A stretch of 64,000 nucleotides of DNA, from the NCBI RefSeq assembly GCF_042658845.1, contig NZ_JBHSRI010000006.1:49422-113421 (forward strand), written 5' to 3'. Within the stretch, counting starts at the first letter, position 1. The number at the start of each line of letters is the position of its first letter. Both the position numbers and the translations under genes were made by a program. This stretch comes from Paenisporosarcina macmurdoensis (GTDB taxonomy: Bacteria > Bacillota > Bacilli > Bacillales_A > Planococcaceae). The notes under the pieces are model-generated. The model worked only from the letters and a program-made list of their open reading frames with translations. It was not told the DNA's origin and made no database searches. Positions 7,764-17,300 of this stretch are shown here, piece by piece.

Positions 7764-7795
7764 TCCCTGCAACTTGATGATGCATTAGTTTTTGG

Positions 7796-7828
7796 AGGGT
7801 TGCGAATGTCTTCAGGACACGCAACCCT
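7796..7828 (+). promoter_or_regulatory. Hairpin between rplK and rplA
   Basis: AGGGTTGCG (7796-7804) pairs with CGCAACCCT (7820-7828), with an inner TGTC/GACA helix and a 5-nt loop. There is no T-run, so it is more likely an mRNA-processing or regulatory structure than a terminator. Confidence 0.5.
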
Positions 7829-7833
7829 TATTC

Positions 7834-7860
7834 GTGGGAGGTTTAACCCGTTAAAACCAC
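7834..7860 (+). promoter_or_regulatory. Possible second L1-binding operator upstream of rplA
   Basis: GTGGGAGG then AACCC then ACCAC, the same pattern as 7287-7311, ending 21 nt before the rplA ATG. The outer GTGG/CCAC pairing is retained while the middle bases differ, which suggests selection on structure. Confidence 0.45.
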
Positions 7861-7881
7861 AATCAAGGAGGAATTTTCAAA

Positions 7882-8583
7882 ATGGCTAAAAAAGGTAAAA
7901 AGTTACAAGAATCAGCTAAATTAGTTGACCGTACTAAAGTGTACGCAGCTAAAGAAGCAATCGAACTTGCTAAAAAAACTAGCACAGTTAACTTTGACGC
8001 AACAGTTGAAGTAGCATTCAAATTAGGTATCGACACACGTAAAAATGACCAACAAATCCGTGGAGCAGTAGTACTTCCAAACGGAACTGGTAAAACTCAA
8101 CGTGTTTTAGTTTTCGCTAAAGGCGAAAAAATTAAAGAAGCAGAAGCTGCTGGCGCTGACTTTGTTGGCGATACAGAGTTCATCAACAAAATCCAACAAG
8201 GATGGTTTGACTTCGATGTAATCGTAGCTACTCCTGATATGATGGGTGAAGTTGGTAAATTAGGACGTGTTTTAGGACCTAAAGGCTTAATGCCAAACCC
8301 TAAAACAGGAACTGTAACATTCGACGTAACTAAAGCGATCGAAGAAATCAAGGCTGGTAAAGTTGAGTACCGTGCTGACAAAGCTGGTATCATTCATGCG
8401 CCAATCGGTAAAGTTTCTTTCGAAGACGACAAGTTAGTTGAAAACTTCTTAGCAGTATTTGATGTTGTTCAAAAAGCTAAACCAGCTGCAGCTAAAGGGA
8501 CATACATGAAATCTGTTAACATTACAACGACAATGGGTCCATCTGTAAAAGTGGATTCTTCAAGTGTAAAAGTTAGCAAATAA
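7882..8583 (+). CDS. rplA: 50S ribosomal protein L1
   Basis: Forms the mobile L1 stalk that guides deacylated tRNA out of the E site, and in many bacteria is the translational repressor of the rplK-rplA operon. The 233 residues match the usual length. Conserved segments include FKLGIDTRKNDQQIRGAVVL near 48-67, the L1 signature KLGRVLGPKGLMPNPKTGTV near 123-142 and KAGKVEYRADKAGI near 158. An AAGGAGGAA SD precedes ATG. Confidence 0.97.
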   Translation: MAKKGKKLQESAKLVDRTKVYAAKEAIELAKKTSTVNFDATVEVAFKLGIDTRKNDQQIRGAVVLPNGTGKTQRVLVFAKGEKIKEAEAAGADFVGDTEFINKIQQGWFDFDVIVATPDMMGEVGKLGRVLGPKGLMPNPKTGTVTFDVTKAIEEIKAGKVEYRADKAGIIHAPIGKVSFEDDKLVENFLAVFDVVQKAKPAAAKGTYMKSVNITTTMGPSVKVDSSSVKVSK

Positions 8584-8585
8584 TA

Positions 8586-8614
8586 TTGACAGTATAGAGT
8601 CTATCTGTTAAGAT
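8586..8614 (+). promoter_or_regulatory. SigA promoter for rplJ-rplL
   Basis: TTGACA at 8586-8591, exactly 17 bp, TAAGAT at 8609-8614, immediately after the rplA stop codon. Confidence 0.8.
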
Positions 8615-8800
8615 GATTTTTGTTGTAAAATATTTATTTGTACCGTAGACAGTAGGTGCGACTTGTCGCGTAATGATCCTACCGAGGACATGCATTCTGA
8701 TTCTTTTTAAAGATGACGTTTCAGCCCCTGTGTCTATATCCATAGACCAGGGGCTTTTCTTTTGGCGGTATAAATGACTCATTCTATTAGGAGGTGTCCA
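8615..8800 (+). promoter_or_regulatory. L10 leader (r-protein autoregulatory leader) with terminator hairpin
   Basis: A structured ~190-nt leader precedes rplJ. Its 3' end holds a strong hairpin, AGCCCCTG (8723-8730) with CAGGGGCT (8748-8755) plus inner GTCTAT/ATAGAC, followed by TTTTCTTTT. In Bacillales an L10-L12-binding leader with attenuation occupies this position; the exact L10 site was not modelled. Confidence 0.7.
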
Positions 8801-8801
8801 G

Positions 8802-9302
8802 ATGAGCAGAGCAATCGAAACTAAAAAGGTTCGAGTTGAAGAAATTACAGAGAAGTTCAAAACTGCAGCTACTGTAGTAGTAGTTGACTACCGTGGTTTG
8901 ACTGTAGGTCAAATTACAGAACTTCGTAAACAACTTCGTGAAGCAGGTGTCGAATTCAAAGTGTATAAAAACACAATGACTCGTCGTGCTGTTGAAGTAT
9001 TAGGTCTTGAAGGTTTGAATGAAAGCCTTACAGGTCCAAACGCAATTGCGTTTTCTACTGAAGACGTAGTAGCACCAGCGAAAATCATTAACGATTTCGC
9101 TAAAAAGAACGATAAACTTGAGATCAAAGCTGGTGTCATTGAAGGTGCTATCGCAACTTCAGATGATATTAAAGCTCTAGCAGAACTTCCTTCTCGCGAA
9201 GGTTTGTTGTCAATGCTACTCAGCGTTCTACAAGCTCCAATGCGCAACTTTGCACTTGTAACAAAAGCTGTTGCAGAACAAAAAGAAGAGCAAGGCGCGT
9301 AA
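8802..9302 (+). CDS. rplJ: 50S ribosomal protein L10
   Basis: Base of the L7/L12 stalk; its C-terminal helix carries L7/L12 dimers. The 166-residue protein shows VVVDYRGLTVGQITELRKQLREAG near residues 28-50, VYKNTMTRRAV near 55 and a C-terminal dimer-binding helix ending in an acidic tail. AGGAGGTG SD lies 7 nt before ATG at 8802. It is paired with rplL 75 bp downstream and expected to repress its own leader. Confidence 0.97.
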   Translation: MSRAIETKKVRVEEITEKFKTAATVVVVDYRGLTVGQITELRKQLREAGVEFKVYKNTMTRRAVEVLGLEGLNESLTGPNAIAFSTEDVVAPAKIINDFAKKNDKLEIKAGVIEGAIATSDDIKALAELPSREGLLSMLLSVLQAPMRNFALVTKAVAEQKEEQGA

Positions 9303-9377
9303 TTCGTTACACGGCTTAACTCTTTAACCCTGGGTATATCCCAAACAAAAAAATAGTCCTATTAGGAGGAAAATACA

Positions 9378-9740
9378 ATGAACAACACTCAAATCCTTGA
9401 AGCAATCAAAGGTATGACAGTTCTTGAATTAAACGACTTAGTAAAAGCAATCGAAGAAGAATTTGGCGTTACAGCTGCTGCACCAATGGCTATGGCTGCT
9501 GGTGGCGGTGCTGCTGCTGAAGAAGAGCAAACTGAATTTGATGCAATCCTTACAACTGTAGGAGATCAAAAAATCAAAGTAATCAAAGCAGTTCGTGAAA
9601 TCACTGGTTTAGGTCTTAAAGAAGCTAAAGAAGTTGTAGACAACGCTCCTAAAGCTCTTAAAGAAGCAGTAACTAAAGAAGAAGCAGAAGAAATCAAAAC
9701 TAAGCTTGCTGAAGTTGGCGCTACAGTAGAAGTAAAATAA
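9378..9740 (+). CDS. rplL: 50S ribosomal protein L7/L12
   Basis: Stalk protein that recruits translation GTPases. The 120 residues have an N-terminal dimerisation helix (LEAIKGMTVLELNDLVKAIEE), an Ala/Gly-rich hinge at about 33-48 (AAAPMAMAAGGGAAAEEE) and the C-terminal factor-binding domain with KIKVIKAVREITGLGLKEAK near 71-90. Strong TTAGGAGGAAA SD. A terminator follows. Confidence 0.98.
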   Translation: MNNTQILEAIKGMTVLELNDLVKAIEEEFGVTAAAPMAMAAGGGAAAEEEQTEFDAILTTVGDQKIKVIKAVREITGLGLKEAKEVVDNAPKALKEAVTKEEAEEIKTKLAEVGATVEVK

Positions 9741-9762
9741 TTTCTATTAATAGTTTTTGGAA

Positions 9763-9790
9763 AGCTCGTCAGTTATCGGCGGGCTTTTTC
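9763..9790 (+). terminator. Intrinsic terminator after rplL
   Basis: AGCTCGTC (9763-9770) pairs with GGCGGGCT (9778-9785) using G-U wobbles, followed by a T-run. Confidence 0.75.
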
Positions 9791-9823
9791 TTCATTTAGT
9801 TGACAGGTTGGAGGGTGCCCGGA

Positions 9824-10429
9824 ATGGCTGATCATTATTATTCAAAAAAACCTCAAACAGCAAGTAAGCCTAAGTCATGGAGTGCTACACTGCGTGATGA
9901 AATGTTTCAATTTGAAACTGATACAGGGGTTTTTAGTAAAAGCGAAGTAGATTTTGGCTCCCGTGTTTTAATTGACGCGTTTGTAATGCCAGTAACTGAA
10001 GGACCAGTGTTAGATGTTGGGTGTGGATATGGACCTATTGGGTTGTCCATTGCCAAATCTGATGCAAATCGTACAATTCACATGGTTGACATTAATGAAC
10101 GTGCAGTGCAGCTTTCACGCAAAAATGCGGAAGTAAACGGGGTACAAAATGTACGAATCTATGAAAGTGATGGATTTACCGAAGTTACTGAAACTGACTT
10201 TGCTGCAATTTTAACAAACCCGCCTATTCGTGCTGGGAAACAAACGATTTTTCGTTTTTATATAGATGCCTATACGAAGTTATGTGTGGGTGGAGAATTG
10301 TGGGTTGTCATTCAGAAGAAACAAGGAGCTCCATCAACTTTCGATCGATTAGAAGAAACTTTCGGTCAAGTTGAAGTAGTCGATAAGGTAAGAGGTTACT
10401 GGATCATTAAGGCCAAGAAGGTCAAATGA
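9824..10429 (+). CDS. Class I SAM-dependent methyltransferase (YbxB/RsmC family)
   Basis: Probable 16S rRNA (guanine) methyltransferase. The 201-residue protein has motif I LDVGCGYGPIGLSIA near 63-77, an acidic motif HMVDINERAV near 88 and the catalytic NPPIRAGK at about 133-140, typical of MTS-family N2-guanine methyltransferases. It sits between rplL and rpoB as in B. subtilis (ybxB). ATG at 9824 is preceded by GGAGGGTG; the frame extends upstream to 9800 without homology. Exact target nucleotide is not established for this family member. Confidence 0.88.
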   Translation: MADHYYSKKPQTASKPKSWSATLRDEMFQFETDTGVFSKSEVDFGSRVLIDAFVMPVTEGPVLDVGCGYGPIGLSIAKSDANRTIHMVDINERAVQLSRKNAEVNGVQNVRIYESDGFTEVTETDFAAILTNPPIRAGKQTIFRFYIDAYTKLCVGGELWVVIQKKQGAPSTFDRLEETFGQVEVVDKVRGYWIIKAKKVK

Positions 10430-10438
10430 TTATTTGAC

Positions 10439-10467
10439 TTGACAAAATCGCTATGATATTATAATAA
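10439..10467 (+). promoter_or_regulatory. Candidate SigA promoter for rpoB-rpoC
   Basis: TTGACA at 10439-10444, 17 bp, TAATAA at 10462-10467 (overlapping TATAAT at 10460-10465). It lies just after the ybxB-like gene and about 200 bp before rpoB. Confidence 0.65.
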
Positions 10468-10558
10468 AATGCAAAAATATTATTTTGCGGTCGTGTGCCC
10501 TTTTGTATAAAGCTATTTTGTAAGTGGGTATACTTACCAAGAATAAATGTGTTTAACC

Positions 10559-10593
10559 GAAAATGAGCTCTTATAGAACTCGTTTTCTTTTTG
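10559..10593 (+). terminator. Terminator-like hairpin in the rpoB leader
   Basis: GAAAATGAG (10559-10567) pairs with CTCGTTTTC (10580-10588), one wobble, followed by TTTTT. It lies 70 bp before rpoB in a long leader and could act as an attenuator. Confidence 0.5.
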
Positions 10594-10665
10594 TCTTTTC
10601 GACATCATACACTAAATATGGTGTGCCGAAAAGTCCTAATATTGCTTTATTGAGGGGTGAATGAG

Positions 10666-13600
10666 TTGGCAGGTCAACTAGTTCAGTATGGACAACACCG
10701 CGAGCGTAGAAGTTTTGCGCGTATTAAAGAGGTGCTAGAACTTCCGAATTTAATAGAAATTCAAACAGCATCTTATGAATGGTTCCTGGAAGAAGGCTTG
10801 CGTGAAATGTTCAGAGACATTTCTCCAATCACAGATTTCACAGGTAATCTTTCACTTGAATTCATCGATTATACTTTAGGAGATCCTAAGTATCCAGTCG
10901 ACGAATCCAAAGAACGAGATGTAACTTATGCGGCACCACTTCGCGTAAAAGTACGTCTTTATAACAAAGAGTCAGATGAAGTGAAAGAACAAGATGTCTT
11001 TATGGGTGATTTCCCACTCATGACAGAAACAGGTACTTTCGTAATTAACGGTGCTGAGCGCGTAATCGTATCTCAGTTAGTTCGTTCACCAAGTGTTTAC
11101 TTCCATGATAAGACAGATAAAAATGGTAAAAAAGGTTTTGGAACAACAGTCATTCCAAACCGTGGTGCATGGTTAGAATTTGAAATTGATGCGAAAGACG
11201 TAGTCTACTGTCGTATTGATCGTACGCGTAAATTGCCTGTAACGGTTCTTTTACGTGCACTTGGTTTCGGTTCTGATCAAGAAATTATCGATCTTATTGG
11301 CGATAATGAATATTTGCGTAATACTCTTGAAAAAGATAATACGGAAAGCACAGACAAAGCGTTGCTTGAAATTTATGAGCGTCTACGTCCAGGCGAGCCG
11401 CCAACAGTTGAAAGTGCGAAAAGTCTGTTGTACTCACGTTTCTTCGACCCAAAACGCTATGACTTAGCAAATGTAGGTCGTTACAAAATGAACAAAAAAC
11501 TGCACATCAAAAACCGTTTGTTTAACCAAACAGTGGCTGAAACGCTTGTTGACCCAGAAACTGGTGAGATTTTAGCGGAAAAAGGTTCATTGATTGACCG
11601 TCGTTTACTCGACCGTTTAATTCCACATCTTGAAAATGGTATCGGATTCCAAACAATCTCTCAAGTCGGTGGCGTATTAGAAGGCGATATCACGTTACAA
11701 ACAATCAAAATCTTTGCTCCAAACAATGAAGCTCAACAAGAAATCAATGTTATCAGCAATGCTTACATTGAAGATGCGATTAAAAACATCACACCTGCTG
11801 ACATTATTTCTTCTGTTAGTTATTTCTTCGGCCTGCTTTACAACGTTGGAAACACGGATGACATCGATCATCTAGGTAACCGTCGTTTACGTTCAGTAGG
11901 AGAGTTATTACAAAATCAATTCCGTATTGGTCTTTCTCGTATGGAACGTGTAGTACGTGAGCGTATGTCTATCAACGACACACAATCAATCGTGCCACAA
12001 CAATTGATCAATATCCGACCGGTTATTGCTTCTATAAAAGAGTTCTTTGGTAGTTCTCAGTTGTCTCAATTCATGGATCAAACAAATCCGCTTGCTGAAT
12101 TGACGCACAAACGCCGTCTATCGGCATTAGGACCCGGTGGTTTAACACGTGAACGTGCTGGCTTTGAAGTACGTGACGTTCATTACTCTCACTATGGTCG
12201 TATGTGTCCGATTGAAACGCCTGAGGGTCCAAACATTGGACTAATTAACTCGCTTTCTAGTTTTGCGAAAGTGAACAAATTTGGCTTCATTGAAACACCT
12301 TATCGTCGCGTTGATCCTGAGACAGGTTTAGTAACAGCTCGTATCGACTATTTAACTGCTGATGAAGAAGATAATTATGTAGTAGCGCAAGCTAATGCAC
12401 GTCTAAATGACGATGGACAATTTACTGATGAAGAAGTTGTTGGTCGTTTCCGTGGTGATAACACGGTATTCAAACGTAGTGCAATCGATTATATGGACGT
12501 TTCGCCGAAACAAGTAGTTTCTGCTGCAACAGCCTGTATCCCATTCTTAGAAAACGATGACTCCAACCGTGCCCTTATGGGTGCGAACATGCAACGTCAA
12601 GCAGTTCCGTTATTAAACCCTGAAGCTCCTTTTGTAGGGACAGGTATGGAACATGTGAATGCGCGTGACTCTGGAGCTGCCGTTATTGCTAAATTTGTTG
12701 GTATCGTTGAGCATGTAGAAGCGAGAGAAATTCGAGTTCGTCGCATTGAAGAAATCGATGGCAAAGAAGTTAAAGGCGATTTAACAAAATATAAATTACA
12801 AAAATTCCTTCGTTCGAATCAAGGGACGAGTTACAACCAACGTCCAATCGTTAAGGTTGGCGATCGCGTAAATCCTCTTGATATTCTAGCTGATGGTCCA
12901 TCTATGGAACGTGGAGAAATGGCACTTGGACGTAATGTACTTGTGGCATTCATGACATGGGATGGTTATAACTATGAAGATGCAGTCATCATGAGTGAAC
13001 GTCTTGTAAAAGACGATGTGTACACTTCTGTGCATATCGAAGAATACGAGTCAGAATCTCGTGATACAAAACTTGGACCTGAAGAAATCACTCGTGACAT
13101 TCCAAACGTAGGAGAAGAAGCGCTTCGTAATCTTGATGAGCGTGGAATCATCCGAATTGGTGCGGAAGTTCGCGATGGCGATATCTTAGTAGGTAAAGTA
13201 ACGCCTAAAGGGGTTACTGAGTTAACTGCTGAAGAACGATTATTACATGCAATCTTTGGTGAAAAAGCACGTGAAGTTCGTGATACATCCCTTCGTGTAC
13301 CTCATGGTGCCGGCGGAATTATCTTGGATGTTAAAGTGTTTAATCGCGAAGATGGCGATGAGCTTCCACCTGGTGTGAATCAACTCGTTCGTGCATATAT
13401 CGTTCAAAAACGTAAAATCTCTGTTGGAGATAAAATGGCTGGACGTCATGGTAACAAAGGTGTTATCTCGCGTATTCTTCCAGAAGAAGATATGCCATTC
13501 ATGCCTGATGGTACTCCAGTAGATATCATGCTTAACCCTCTAGGCGTTCCATCTCGTATGAACATCGGTCAAGTATTAGAGCTACACTTAGGTATGGCTT

Positions 13601-14217
13601 CTCGTAAACTTGGCATTCATATGGCTTCACCAGTATTTGATGGTGCCAATGAAGATGATGTTTGGGACACGATGGAAGAATCTGGTATGAACCGTGATGG
13701 TAAAACAACATTGTATGACGGACGCTCTGGTGAACCTTTTGATAACCGTGTATCTGTCGGTGTTATGTATATGATTAAATTAGCCCACATGGTTGATGAT
13801 AAATTACATGCACGTTCAACTGGACCTTACTCTCTTGTTACGCAACAACCGCTTGGTGGTAAAGCACAATTCGGTGGACAACGTTTCGGTGAGATGGAGG
13901 TTTGGGCACTTGAAGCATACGGTGCTGCTTATACACTTCAAGAAATCTTGACTGTGAAATCCGATGACGTGGTGGGTCGTGTGAAAACATACGAAGCCAT
14001 TGTTAAAGGTGAGAGCGTACCACAACCAGGTGTTCCAGAATCATTTAAAGTATTAATAAAAGAACTTCAAAGTTTAGGTATGGACGTTAAGATGTTAACC
14101 ATCGACGACGAAGAAATTGAACTGCGTGATTTGGATGAAGAAGACGATCTTCACCCAACTGATGCACTAAATATCCTGCCAACAACGGACGGAGTGCCAG
14201 TAGGTACAGCCGAATAA
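10666..14217 (+). CDS. rpoB: DNA-directed RNA polymerase subunit beta
   Basis: Second-largest RNA polymerase subunit. The protein (1183 residues from TTG 10666) matches Bacillus length. The rifampicin region reads SQFMDQTNPLAELTHKRRLS near residue 465, with the usual sensitive residues. Later segments include GRMCPIETPEGPNIGLINSL near 515 and the conserved KISVGDKMAGRHGNKGV near 920. TTG at 10666 gives MAGQLVQYG, in line with relatives, with GAGGGGTGA as SD; GTG at 10657 lies within that SD. Confidence 0.97.
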   Translation: MAGQLVQYGQHRERRSFARIKEVLELPNLIEIQTASYEWFLEEGLREMFRDISPITDFTGNLSLEFIDYTLGDPKYPVDESKERDVTYAAPLRVKVRLYNKESDEVKEQDVFMGDFPLMTETGTFVINGAERVIVSQLVRSPSVYFHDKTDKNGKKGFGTTVIPNRGAWLEFEIDAKDVVYCRIDRTRKLPVTVLLRALGFGSDQEIIDLIGDNEYLRNTLEKDNTESTDKALLEIYERLRPGEPPTVESAKSLLYSRFFDPKRYDLANVGRYKMNKKLHIKNRLFNQTVAETLVDPETGEILAEKGSLIDRRLLDRLIPHLENGIGFQTISQVGGVLEGDITLQTIKIFAPNNEAQQEINVISNAYIEDAIKNITPADIISSVSYFFGLLYNVGNTDDIDHLGNRRLRSVGELLQNQFRIGLSRMERVVRERMSINDTQSIVPQQLINIRPVIASIKEFFGSSQLSQFMDQTNPLAELTHKRRLSALGPGGLTRERAGFEVRDVHYSHYGRMCPIETPEGPNIGLINSLSSFAKVNKFGFIETPYRRVDPETGLVTARIDYLTADEEDNYVVAQANARLNDDGQFTDEEVVGRFRGDNTVFKRSAIDYMDVSPKQVVSAATACIPFLENDDSNRALMGANMQRQAVPLLNPEAPFVGTGMEHVNARDSGAAVIAKFVGIVEHVEAREIRVRRIEEIDGKEVKGDLTKYKLQKFLRSNQGTSYNQRPIVKVGDRVNPLDILADGPSMERGEMALGRNVLVAFMTWDGYNYEDAVIMSERLVKDDVYTSVHIEEYESESRDTKLGPEEITRDIPNVGEEALRNLDERGIIRIGAEVRDGDILVGKVTPKGVTELTAEERLLHAIFGEKAREVRDTSLRVPHGAGGIILDVKVFNREDGDELPPGVNQLVRAYIVQKRKISVGDKMAGRHGNKGVISRILPEEDMPFMPDGTPVDIMLNPLGVPSRMNIGQVLELHLGMASRKLGIHMASPVFDGANEDDVWDTMEESGMNRDGKTTLYDGRSGEPFDNRVSVGVMYMIKLAHMVDDKLHARSTGPYSLVTQQPLGGKAQFGGQRFGEMEVWALEAYGAAYTLQEILTVKSDDVVGRVKTYEAIVKGESVPQPGVPESFKVLIKELQSLGMDVKMLTIDDEEIELRDLDEEDDLHPTDALNILPTTDGVPVGTAE

Positions 14218-14259
14218 AGGCTGCCGATACGGTATATATAAAAACATGTTAAGAAATAA

Positions 14260-14281
14260 GGGCAGGCCTCCATACCTGCCC
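14260..14281 (+). promoter_or_regulatory. Hairpin in the rpoB-rpoC gap
   Basis: GGGCAGG (14260-14266) and CCTGCCC (14275-14281) form a perfect 7-bp stem with an 8-nt loop. No T-run follows, so readthrough into rpoC is expected. Confidence 0.5.
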
Positions 14282-14364
14282 GCATTTCCATTTCGATAAA
14301 AGTTATCCGCCTGAGCTAAGTGGATAAATTCTTTTAAAGACCCAGACTAAGGGAGGTAGGCTCC

Positions 14365-17300
14365 TTGATAGACGTTAATAATTTTGAGTACATGAAGATT
14401 GGTTTAGCATCTCCAGACAAGATTCGTTCTTGGTCGTATGGTGAAGTGAAGAAGCCTGAAACGATTAACTACCGCACACTAAAACCTGAAAAAGATGGTT
14501 TGTTCTGTGAACGTATTTTCGGTCCAACAAAGGACTGGGAATGTCATTGTGGTAAGTATAAGCGTGTTCGTTATAAAGGCGTTGTTTGTGATCGTTGTGG
14601 CGTTGAAGTTACACGTTCAAAAGTACGTCGTGAGCGCATGGGTCATATTGAATTAGCGGCTCCTGTATCACATATTTGGTATTTCAAAGGAATTCCAAGT
14701 CGTATGGGACTTATTCTTGATATGTCTCCTCGTTCTTTAGAAGAAGTCATTTACTTTGCTTCTTATGTAGTTGTAGATCCTGCAAATACACCGCTTGAAC
14801 GTAAGCAGCTATTGTCTGAGAAAGAATATCGTGCATACCGTGAAAAATATGGCAAGAAATTCTATGCTGCAATGGGTGCTGAAGCTATTAAGCGTCTTCT
14901 TCAAGATTTAGATCTTGAAAAAGAAACTGAAATGCTGAAAGAAGAACTTAAAACCGCTGCAGGTCAAAGACGTACACGTGCCATTAAACGTCTTGAAGTA
15001 GTTGAATCATTCCGTAACTCTGGTAACAAACCTGATTGGATGATTTTAGATGTCCTTCCAGTAATACCGCCAGAAATTCGTCCAATGGTGCAATTAGATG
15101 GTGGTCGTTTTGCTACATCTGATTTAAATGATTTATATCGTCGTGTTATCAACCGTAATAACCGTTTAAAACGTTTACTTGATCTTGGCGCGCCAGGTAT
15201 CATTGTTCAAAACGAAAAACGTATGTTACAAGAAGCTGTTGATGCATTGATTGATAATGGTCGTCGTGGCCGTCCAGTTACTGGACCAGGTAACCGTCCA
15301 TTGAAATCACTTTCTCATATGTTAAAAGGGAAACAAGGTCGTTTCCGTCAAAACTTACTAGGTAAACGTGTTGACTACTCTGGTCGTTCGGTTATCGTTG
15401 TAGGTCCAAACTTGAAAATGTATCAATGTGGACTTCCAAAAGAAATGGCAATTGAATTATTCAAACCATTTGTTATGAAAGAACTTGTTGAACGTGGCTT
15501 AGCTCACAACATTAAGAGTGCGAAACGCAAAATTGAACGTATGCATTCAGAAGTTTGGGATGTATTGGAAGACGTCATTAAGGAGCATCCGGTTTTATTA
15601 AACCGCGCACCGACGCTTCACCGTTTAGGTATTCAAGCTTTCGAACCAACATTAGTAGAAGGTCGTGCAATTCGTCTTCACCCACTGGTATGTACAGCTT
15701 ACAACGCTGACTTCGATGGTGACCAAATGGCAGTTCACGTTCCTTTATCAGCAGAAGCGCAAGCAGAAGCTCGTTTACTAATGTTAGCTGCACAAAACAT
15801 TTTGAATCCTAAAGATGGAAAACCAGTTGTTACACCATCTCAAGATATGGTTTTAGGTAACTATTACTTAACACTTGAGCGTAAAGGTGCAACAGGAGAA
15901 GGTTCTACATTCTATGGTCCAAATGAAGTATTAATTGCATACCAAAACGGACATGCGCATTTGCATACACGTATTGCCATTTCAGCAGGTTCATTGAATA
16001 ACCAAACATTCTCTGAAGAACAAAACAAAATGTTGTTATTAACAACTGTAGGTAAAGTGATTTTCAATGAAATTTTACCTGAAACTTTCCCTTACATTAA
16101 CGAACCTACGGACTTCAACCTTCAAGTTGAAACGCCGTCTAAATATTTTGTTCCAACTACGACTAATATAAGAAAACATATTGCCGAAGAGGAACTTGTA
16201 TCACCTTTCAAGAAGAAAATTCTTGGGAACATTATTGCAGAAGTATTTAAACGTTTCCATATTACTGAAACGTCTAGAATGCTTGACCGTATGAAAAACC
16301 TTGGTTTCAAATATTCAACTCGTGCTGGTATTACAATTGGTATCTCAGATATCGTGGTACTTCCAGACAAAGGTTTAGTATTAGACGAAGCTCAAGATAA
16401 AGTAGATAAAGTTCTGAAGCAATTCCGTCGTGGTTTGATTACAGAAGAAGAACGTTATGATCGTGTTATTTCGTATTGGAGTGCAGCTAAGGATGTAATA
16501 CAAGAAAAACTAATGAAATCCTTAGACAATTTAAACCCAATCTTCATGATGAGTGACTCTGGAGCGCGTGGTAACGCATCCAACTTTACTCAACTTGCAG
16601 GTATGCGTGGTTTGATGGCCAATCCAGCCGGTCGTATTATCGAACTTCCAATTAAATCATCATTCCGTGAAGGTTTAACAGTTCTTGAATACTTCATCTC
16701 GACACATGGTGCTCGTAAAGGTCTTGCGGATACAGCACTTAAAACTGCTGACTCAGGTTACTTAACACGTCGATTAGTTGACGTTGCTCAAGATGTTATT
16801 GTTCGTGAAGATGAATGCGGAACGGACCGTGGCTTATTGATTGGCGCATTAATGGATGGCACAGAAATTATTGAAGGTTTTGACGAGCGTATTGTTGGTC
16901 GTCATACACGTAAAACAATTTACCATCCAGAAACCAAAAAAGTTATTTTGGCGAAAGATGCTTTAATTACAGAAGACGCAGCTCGCGTTATTTTGGATGC
17001 TGGAATCGAAGAACTTACAATTCGTTCGGCATTTACATGTAACACGAAACACGGGGTATGTAAAAAATGTTACGGTACTAACTTAGCTACTGGTGAAGAC
17101 GTTGAAGTTGGAGAAGCAGTTGGTATTATTGCTGCCCAATCGATCGGTGAACCAGGTACGCAGTTAACAATGCGTACGTTCCATACGGGCGGTGTTGCTG
17201 GAGACGATATTACACAAGGTCTTCCACGTATCCAAGAGATTTTCGAATCTCGTAACCCGAAAGGTCAAGCGGTTATTTCTGAAATTACTGGAGTTATCTC

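Noticed and set aside
10657..14217. Mutations in the rifampicin region of rpoB
   Set aside because: The key residues read as the usual sensitive form.
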